From assembly GCF_040496035.1 (NCBI RefSeq), contig NZ_JBEPJZ010000002.1, forward strand, positions 372,001 to 436,000: DNA of 64,000 bases. Direction: 5' to 3'. Below the pieces are notes generated by a model, which saw only the letters and a list, made by a program, of their open reading frames with translations, was not told the origin of the DNA and did not search any database. Every line of letters begins with the position of its first letter. Position 1 is the first letter of the stretch. The position numbers and the translations under genes were made by a program. Origin of the DNA: Agromyces sp. SYSU T00194 (GTDB taxonomy: Bacteria; Actinomycetota; Actinomycetes; Actinomycetales; Microbacteriaceae). This document shows positions 59,364 to 64,000 of this stretch, one piece after another.

Positions 59364-61336
59364 CAGAAGTCGTCCCGCGAGACGACCTGGCGGTGCTCGT
59401 CGATCGCGGCATGGATGCGCGCGACGGCCTGGTCGATCGGCACGCCGTTCTCCTGGCTGCCGTCGCGGAAGCGGAAGCTGACCGTGTTCTGCGACCGGTC
59501 CTCCTCGCCCGCGATGAGCTGGAAGGGCACCTTGAGCTTGGTGTGCGTGCGGATCTTCTTCTGCATGCGGTCGTCGCTCGCGTCGAGCTCGGCACGCACC
59601 CCCGAGGCGCGCAGCTGCTCGATCACGGCGCCGAGGTACGACTCGTACTCCTCGGCGACCGGGATGCCGACGACCTGCACCGGCGCGAGCCAGACCGGGA
59701 ACACGCCGGCGTAGTGCTCGAGCAGGATCGCGAAGAACCGCTCGATCGAGCCGAACAGCGCCCGGTGGATCATGATCGGCCGGTGCTTCTCGCCGTCGGG
59801 GCCGGTGTACTCGAGGCCGAAGCGCTCGGGCAGGTTGGGATCGACCTGCACGGTCGAGAGCTGCCAGGTGCGGCCGATCGCGTCGCGGGTCTTGAGGTCG
59901 ATCTTCGGACCGTAGAACGCCGCCTCGCCGGGCACCTCGGTGAGCTTCAGCCCGCTCGCGACCGCGACGTTGCGCAGTGCGTTCGTCGAGTAGTCCCAGA
60001 ACTCGTCCGAGCCGATCCACTTCGACTTCTCGTCGTCGCGCATCGACAGCTCGAGCTCGAAGTCGTCGAGGCCGAAGTCGCGCAGCATCGAGATGACGAA
60101 CTCGAGCACGCGGGACGTCTCGTCCTCGAGCTGCTCGGGGGTCACGAACAGGTGCGAGTCGTCCTGGGTGAAGCCGCGCACCCGGGTGAGGCCGTGCAGC
60201 GCGCCGGAGAGCTCGTTGCGGTAGACCGTGCCGTTCTCGGCGAACCGCATGGGCAGGTCGCGATAGCTGCGCGCGCGCTCCTTGAAGATCAGGATGTGCA
60301 TCGGGCAGTTCATGGGCTTCAGGTAGTAGTCCTGGCCCTGCTTGGTGACGTTGCCCTCCTCGTCGCGCTCCTCGTCCATCACGATGGGCGGGAACATGCC
60401 CTCCTTGTAGGTGACGAGGTGGTTCGACTGGATGAAGAGGTCCTCCTTCGAGATGTGCGGCGTGTACACGTAGGTGTAGCCGCCCTCGAGGTGGCGGCGG
60501 CGCGCGTGCTGCTCCATCTCGCCGCGGACGATGCCGCCCTTGGGGTGCCACACCGACAGGCCGGAGCCGATCTCGTCGGGGAAGCTGAACAGGTCGAGCT
60601 CGCGGCCGAGCTTGCGGTGGTCGCGCTTGGCGGCCTCCTCGAGCCGGTGCTGGTAGGCGCGCAGCTCGTCCTTGGTGGGCCAGGCGGTGCCGTAGATGCG
60701 CTGCAGCTGCGGGTTCTTCTCGCTGCCGCGCCAGTACGCGCCGGCGACGCGCATGAGCGCCCAGCCGTTGCCGATCATGCGGGTGTTCGGCAGGTGCGGA
60801 CCCCGGCAGAGGTCCTTCCAGGCGACCTCGCCGGTCTTCGGGTCGACGTTGTCGTAGATGGTCAGCTCGCCCGCGCCGACCTCGACGCCCTCGTTCTCGC
60901 CGCCGGCCGAGGCGCTGCCCTTCAGCCCGATGAGCTCGAGCTTGTACGGCTCGCCCGCGAGCTCGGCGCGCGCCTCGTCGTCGGTGACGACGCGGCGCAC
61001 GAAGCGCTGGCCGGAGCGGATGATGCGGGCCATCGCCTTGTCGAGGGCCTTGAGGTCCTCGGTGCTGAACGGCTCGGCGACGTCGAAGTCGTAGTAGAAG
61101 CCGTCGGTCACGGGCGGGCCGATGCCGAGCTTCGCGTCGGGATTCACCTGCTGCACCGCCTGTGCGAGCACGTGCGCGGTGGAGTGGCGCAGGATGGCCA
61201 GGCCGTCGGGCGAGTCGATGGTGACCGGCTCGACCTCGTGGGCGTCCGTGACCGTCGTCGCGAGGTCCTTCAGCTCGCCGTCGACGCGCATCGCGACGAC
61301 GGATCGATCGGTGAAGAGCTCGAAGCCGTCGACCAA
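59363..61336 (-). CDS. thrS: Threonyl-tRNA synthetase
   Basis: Charges tRNA-Thr and removes mischarged serine. The protein has an N-terminal TGS domain (about 1-65), the editing domain with [11 protein letters not shown] (H-x-x-x-H), and the class II core with the zinc cysteine in [11 protein letters not shown] and [13 protein letters not shown], then an anticodon-binding domain. I prefer the TTG at 61334-61336, because AGGGAG (61,346-61,351) lies nine bases upstream and the product then begins with the usual GFELFTDRS. The upstream ATG at 61370-61372 lies before that ribosome binding site and would add 12 residues. Confidence 0.93.
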   Translation of the reverse strand: MVDGFELFTDRSVVAMRVDGELKDLATTVTDAHEVEPVTIDSPDGLAILRHSTAHVLAQAVQQVNPDAKLGIGPPVTDGFYYDFDVAEPFSTEDLKALDKAMARIIRSGQRFVRRVVTDDEARAELAGEPYKLELIGLKGSASAGGENEGVEVGAGELTIYDNVDPKTGEVAWKDLCRGPHLPNTRMIGNGWALMRVAGAYWRGSEKNPQLQRIYGTAWPTKDELRAYQHRLEEAAKRDHRKLGRELDLFSFPDEIGSGLSVWHPKGGIVRGEMEQHARRRHLEGGYTYVYTPHISKEDLFIQSNHLVTYKEGMFPPIVMDEERDEEGNVTKQGQDYYLKPMNCPMHILIFKERARSYRDLPMRFAENGTVYRNELSGALHGLTRVRGFTQDDSHLFVTPEQLEDETSRVLEFVISMLRDFGLDDFELELSMRDDEKSKWIGSDEFWDYSTNALRNVAVASGLKLTEVPGEAAFYGPKIDLKTRDAIGRTWQLSTVQVDPNLPERFGLEYTGPDGEKHRPIMIHRALFGSIERFFAILLEHYAGVFPVWLAPVQVVGIPVAEEYESYLGAVIEQLRASGVRAELDASDDRMQKKIRTHTKLKVPFQLIAGEEDRSQNTVSFRFRDGSQENGVPIDQAVARIHAAIDEHRQVVSRDDF

Positions 61337-61645
61337 GTGGATCCACTCCCTAGCAGTGTGAGACGCAATCACTCAACTGTAGTCGTGACGACGCCCGCGC
61401 GCCGCCGCGGAGGGGTCGTGGCCGGCGCTGCCGTCGGCTTGCACCGATCGCGCAAGCCGCGACGCGCAGCACGCGCGATGTTCCATCACTTGCGCTCGAT
61501 TCCGCAAGAACTGAACTTTCCCACGGCATTTCACCGCAGTCCCTTGTCCACTGCTCCGCAGCCGCAATAGCCTCGCCCCACTCGAGGGCACCGCGACGCC
61601 CGCAGTGCCCGATGACGCGCACGACCGAGAGGACACGAGTCGACG
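61337..61645. promoter_or_regulatory. Gene-free divergent region between thrS and the beta-helix gene, with two matching inverted repeats
   Basis: No gene is seen in these 309 bases. IR1 (61,435-61,459) is CGGCTTGC-N9-GCAAGCCG; IR2 (61,489-61,508) is CTTGC-N10-GCAAG. Both share the half-site CTTGC/GCAAG, their left CTTGC half-sites begin 51 bases apart, and they lie about 140-210 bases before the beta-helix gene. A plus-strand promoter TTGTCC (61,544-61,549), 16 bases, AATAGC (61,566-61,571) lies between IR2 and that gene. On the minus strand TTGAGT-N17-CTAGGG could serve thrS. No T-box-like fold is evident. Confidence 0.55.
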
Positions 61646-63706
61646 ATGACCCGCCCCAGCACGCCCGTTCCCCCGCCGCAGGCCGCCCCCGCGCGCACGC
61701 GCCGCGCCCTCGCGATCGCCGCCTCCGCGGCGCTCGCCCTCGGCGCTGCCGTCGTCGCGCCAGTGGCCGCATCCGCCCAGCCGGTCGCGAGCCCCGCGGT
61801 CACGCGCGCCGCGCTCGACCCGATGCTCGTCGCCGGTCGCGGCGCCGACGTGCCGTTCCTCGAGCAGGAGGCCGAGCACGCGACGACCTCCGGCGAGGTG
61901 ATCGGGCCCGACCGCACCGCGTACACGCTGCCTGCCGAGGCATCCGGCCGCAGTGCCGTGCTGCTCGACCCGGGCGAGTACGTCGAGTTCACGCTGCCCG
62001 CGGCCGCCAACGCGATCACGGTGCGGTACAGCATTCCCGACGCGCCGGAGGGCGGAGGCATCCGCGCACCCCTGGCCGTCTCGGTCGACGGCGGCGAACC
62101 CGCGACGATGCAGCTCACGAGCGAGTACGCCTGGCTGTACAACCAGTACCCGTTCTCGAACGACCCCGGAGCGCAGCTGCTGCACCCCGACTGGTGGATC
62201 ACCGAGTGCGGGTGCGTGCCCGGCGAGGGCTACGAGGTCGAGACGCCGTTCCGGCCGATGCACTTCTACGACGAGGAGCGGATGCTGCTGGATGCGACCT
62301 ACCCCGCGGGGTCGGTGTTGCGCCTCACGGCGCCGATGGGCACGGATGCCGCGTGGACGGTCATCGACCTGCTCGACTCCGAGCTCGTCGCGCCGCCGCT
62401 CCCCCAGCCCGCGGGTTCCGTGAGCGTCGCGAAGTTCGGTGCCGACCCGACCGGCGTGCGCGACGCGGCGCCGGCGTTCCGCACCGCCATCCGCTGGGCG
62501 CAGCGGCACGACGTCGAGGTGTTCATCCCCGCGGGCGAGTTCCGCGTCAGCGAGCACCTCGTCGTCGACGACGTCACGATCCGCGGCGCCGGCAACTGGC
62601 ACTCGGTCGTGTTCGGCGAGGAGGTCGCGCTGAAGCATCCGGCCGACGACGGCTCGGTGCACACGGGCGTCGGGTTCTACGGCAGGGACGCCGCCGACGG
62701 CGGCAGCGCGAACGTGCACCTGGCCGACTTCGCGATCCGCGGCGACGTGCGCGAGCGCATCGACACCGACCAGGTCAACGGCATCGGCGGCGCGATGAGC
62801 GACTCCACCATCGAGCGCCTGCACATCTCGCACACGAAGGTCGGCCTCTGGTTCGACGGGCCGATGGACGGCACGGCCGTGCGCGACAACATCGTCGTCG
62901 ACCAGATCGCCGACGGCCTGAACTTCCACACCGGCGTGACGGACTCGGTCGCCGAGGGCAACTTCGTGCGCAACACCGGCGACGACGGGCTCGCGATGTG
63001 GGCGCAGGGCGACACCAACGCCGGCAACGCGTTCGTCGGCAACACCGTGCAGTCACCGTCGCTCGCGAACGGCATCGCGATCTACGGCGGAGCGGACATC
63101 ACGGTCGAGGGCAACCTCGTCGCCGACCCGGTTCGGGAGGGCAGCGCGCTGCACGCCGGCGCGCGGTTCGGCGCCGAGCCGTTCACGGGCACGCTCGCGT
63201 TCACGGACAACACGACCGTGCGGGCCGGCACATACGAGCTCAACTGGAACATCGGGCTCGGCGCGATCTGGTTCTATGCGCTCGACCGGTCGATCGACCA
63301 GGCCGACGTGCGCGTGACCGGCGACCACTACCTCGACAGCACGTACAACGCGATCATGCTCGTGTCGGACTGGCCCGTGAAGGACCAGGTCTCGATCTCG
63401 GGCGTGGAGTTCGCCGACGTGCGGGTCGACGGCACCGGCACCTCGGTCGTGAGCGCCCGCGTCGCCGGCTCGGCGTCGTTCGAGAACGTCGACGCACGCA
63501 ACGTGGGCGCGGTCGGCGTGAACAACTGCGGGTCGTTCAACTTCCCGCCGACCGGCAGCGAGTTCTCGCTCGTCGACCTGGGCGGCAACGACTCCAGCGG
63601 CGTGAACACCACCGGCCCATGGCTGGCCGACTGGGTGCTGCCGAACACGATCACCTGCGACGATCGCCCACCGGTGGTCGCGCCGCCGGCGCCGACGGCC
63701 TGGTGA
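61646..63706 (+). CDS. Secreted carbohydrate-binding / right-handed beta-helix protein, GH87-like
   Basis: A 686-residue exported protein. A basic start and hydrophobic core lead to a signal peptidase site after residue 43 (ASA-QP). About residues 65-215 form a beta-rich domain resembling a carbohydrate-binding module (EQEAEHA, GRSAVLLDPGEYVEF). From about 245 a parallel beta-helix begins with VAKFGADPTGVRDAAPAFR, typical of pectate-lyase-like folds. The central turns read DGLNFHTGVTDSVAEGN and NTGDDGLAMWAQGD; the paired aspartates and this order resemble GH87 alpha-1,3-glucanases and mycodextranases. Substrate is inferred, not proven. It stands alone and has no membrane anchor or sorting signal. 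Confidence 0.72.
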   Translation: MTRPSTPVPPPQAAPARTRRALAIAASAALALGAAVVAPVAASAQPVASPAVTRAALDPMLVAGRGADVPFLEQEAEHATTSGEVIGPDRTAYTLPAEASGRSAVLLDPGEYVEFTLPAAANAITVRYSIPDAPEGGGIRAPLAVSVDGGEPATMQLTSEYAWLYNQYPFSNDPGAQLLHPDWWITECGCVPGEGYEVETPFRPMHFYDEERMLLDATYPAGSVLRLTAPMGTDAAWTVIDLLDSELVAPPLPQPAGSVSVAKFGADPTGVRDAAPAFRTAIRWAQRHDVEVFIPAGEFRVSEHLVVDDVTIRGAGNWHSVVFGEEVALKHPADDGSVHTGVGFYGRDAADGGSANVHLADFAIRGDVRERIDTDQVNGIGGAMSDSTIERLHISHTKVGLWFDGPMDGTAVRDNIVVDQIADGLNFHTGVTDSVAEGNFVRNTGDDGLAMWAQGDTNAGNAFVGNTVQSPSLANGIAIYGGADITVEGNLVADPVREGSALHAGARFGAEPFTGTLAFTDNTTVRAGTYELNWNIGLGAIWFYALDRSIDQADVRVTGDHYLDSTYNAIMLVSDWPVKDQVSISGVEFADVRVDGTGTSVVSARVAGSASFENVDARNVGAVGVNNCGSFNFPPTGSEFSLVDLGGNDSSGVNTTGPWLADWVLPNTITCDDRPPVVAPPAPTAW

Positions 63707-63715
63707 GCCCGGGCT

Positions 63716-63742
63716 GCGGGCGCGTCCGAGCGGCGCGCCCGC
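63716..63742. terminator. Bidirectional terminator between beta-helix and SRPBCC genes
   Basis: GCGGGCGCG (63,716-63,724) pairs perfectly with CGCGCCCGC (63,734-63,742) around a nine-base loop, 10 bases beyond the beta-helix stop and between convergent genes. Confidence 0.65.
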
Positions 63743-63768
63743 GGCCGGGCACGGTGCCTCGCCGGCGC

Positions 63769-64000
63769 TCAGTCGTCCTCAGCCATCAGCGACTCGATCG
63801 CCGTGATCGATCGCTCGAGCATGGGCCGGAACTGCGCGGCCCCCTCGTCGTCGAGGCCGGGCATGTCCGCCCCGAGCGTCATGGAGGTGCGGCCCTCGCC
63901 ATCCTGGGCGAGCCGCATGATGCCGCGGAACTCGATGCCGCGCTCCGCAGTCACCACGGTCATCGCCCGTTCGGGGTCGAACTCGACGACCTCGGTCGTG
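63769..64000 (-). CDS. SRPBCC-type protein, C-terminal part (cut by window edge)
   Basis: The last 76 codons of a gene that begins beyond base 64,000. Visible are a beta-strand pair (TTEVVEFDPERAMTVVTAE, GIEFRGIMRLAQ, GRTSMTLGADM) and a long C-terminal helix (FRPMLERSITAIESLMAE). This strand-strand-helix ending is that of SRPBCC/polyketide cyclase-like ligand-binding proteins. An internal ATG at 63,963 is not taken as the start, because the open frame and the fold continue upstream. The specific function is unknown. Confidence 0.6.
   Translation of the reverse strand, partial: TTEVVEFDPERAMTVVTAERGIEFRGIMRLAQDGEGRTSMTLGADMPGLDDEGAAQFRPMLERSITAIESLMAEDD

Noticed and set aside
61337..61400. 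Possible T-box leader for thrS
   Set aside because: The leader is too short, and no T-box core or antiterminator bulge sequence was seen.

Overview
This is a G+C-rich stretch of actinobacterial core chromosome, almost certainly from the family Microbacteriaceae (Agromyces/Microbacterium-like). The evidence is the codon bias, frequent GTG/TTG starts, 1-, 4- and 8-base gene overlaps, the guanylate kinase fused to an mIHF-type domain, a PriA without helicase motifs, a zinc-free-type S4, a PyrR RNA target at the pyrR ribosome binding site, and gene order that follows blocks known from Mycobacterium and other actinobacteria. No tRNA, rRNA, insertion sequence, prophage or CRISPR array was seen.

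Bases 1-26,593 (all minus strand) are a nearly gapless run. Read in the direction of transcription: pyrR-pyrB-pyrC-(PH-like membrane protein)-carA-carB-pyrF (pyrimidine synthesis under PyrR control), mIHF/gmk fusion, rpoZ, coaBC, metK, priA, fmt, rsmB, rpe, hisE-hisG-hisF-hisI, trpE-(Trp-associated membrane protein)-(HGxxPAAW membrane protein)-trpC-trpB-trpA, lgt, and the 5' end of gltB. The largest spacer before gltB is under 70 bases, so pyrimidine, GMP, CoA, SAM, translation-initiation, pentose, histidine and tryptophan genes could be transcribed together. A lone plus-strand glycosyltransferase (26,670-27,974) sits at the pyrR end.

Bases 27,985-39,779 (minus) hold two adjacent units: alaS-ruvX-mltG-aroE-aroC-aroK-aroB-(two Septum_form-like repeats plus DUF5684-like membrane protein)-aroQ, then efp-nusB-(DsbA-like lipoprotein). 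A small membrane protein, a strong terminator and rpsD follow. Around 41-45.5 kb the strand changes: rarA (minus) diverges from a membrane-anchored cyclophilin, a DUF349 protein and an AbiEi-like orphan (plus), which runs convergently into relA. Bases 45,527-56,375 (minus) read pdxS-pdxT-(DUF1697)-yebC-ruvC-ruvA-ruvB-yajC-secD-secF-relA in transcription order, the usual actinobacterial order but without apt between secF and relA.

Bases 56,498-58,698 (plus) carry a MocR-type pdxR regulator and a pyridoxal kinase diverging from pdxST, forming a compact vitamin B6 locus. In related genomes pgsA, an acyltransferase and pimA normally occupy the corresponding interval between the HIT gene and pdxS. 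A HIT protein and thrS (minus) follow. The far end is accessory: a secreted carbohydrate-binding/beta-helix protein resembling GH87 glucanases, preceded by a 309-base gene-free region with two matching inverted repeats, and a truncated SRPBCC-type gene at the edge.

No wholly new system was found. The best leads are the mIHF-Gmk fusion, the septum-formation-like/DUF5684 protein translationally coupled to aroB, the rebuilt pdx locus, the paired operator-like repeats before the beta-helix gene, and over-use of the short DNA word GGATGC/GCATCC.
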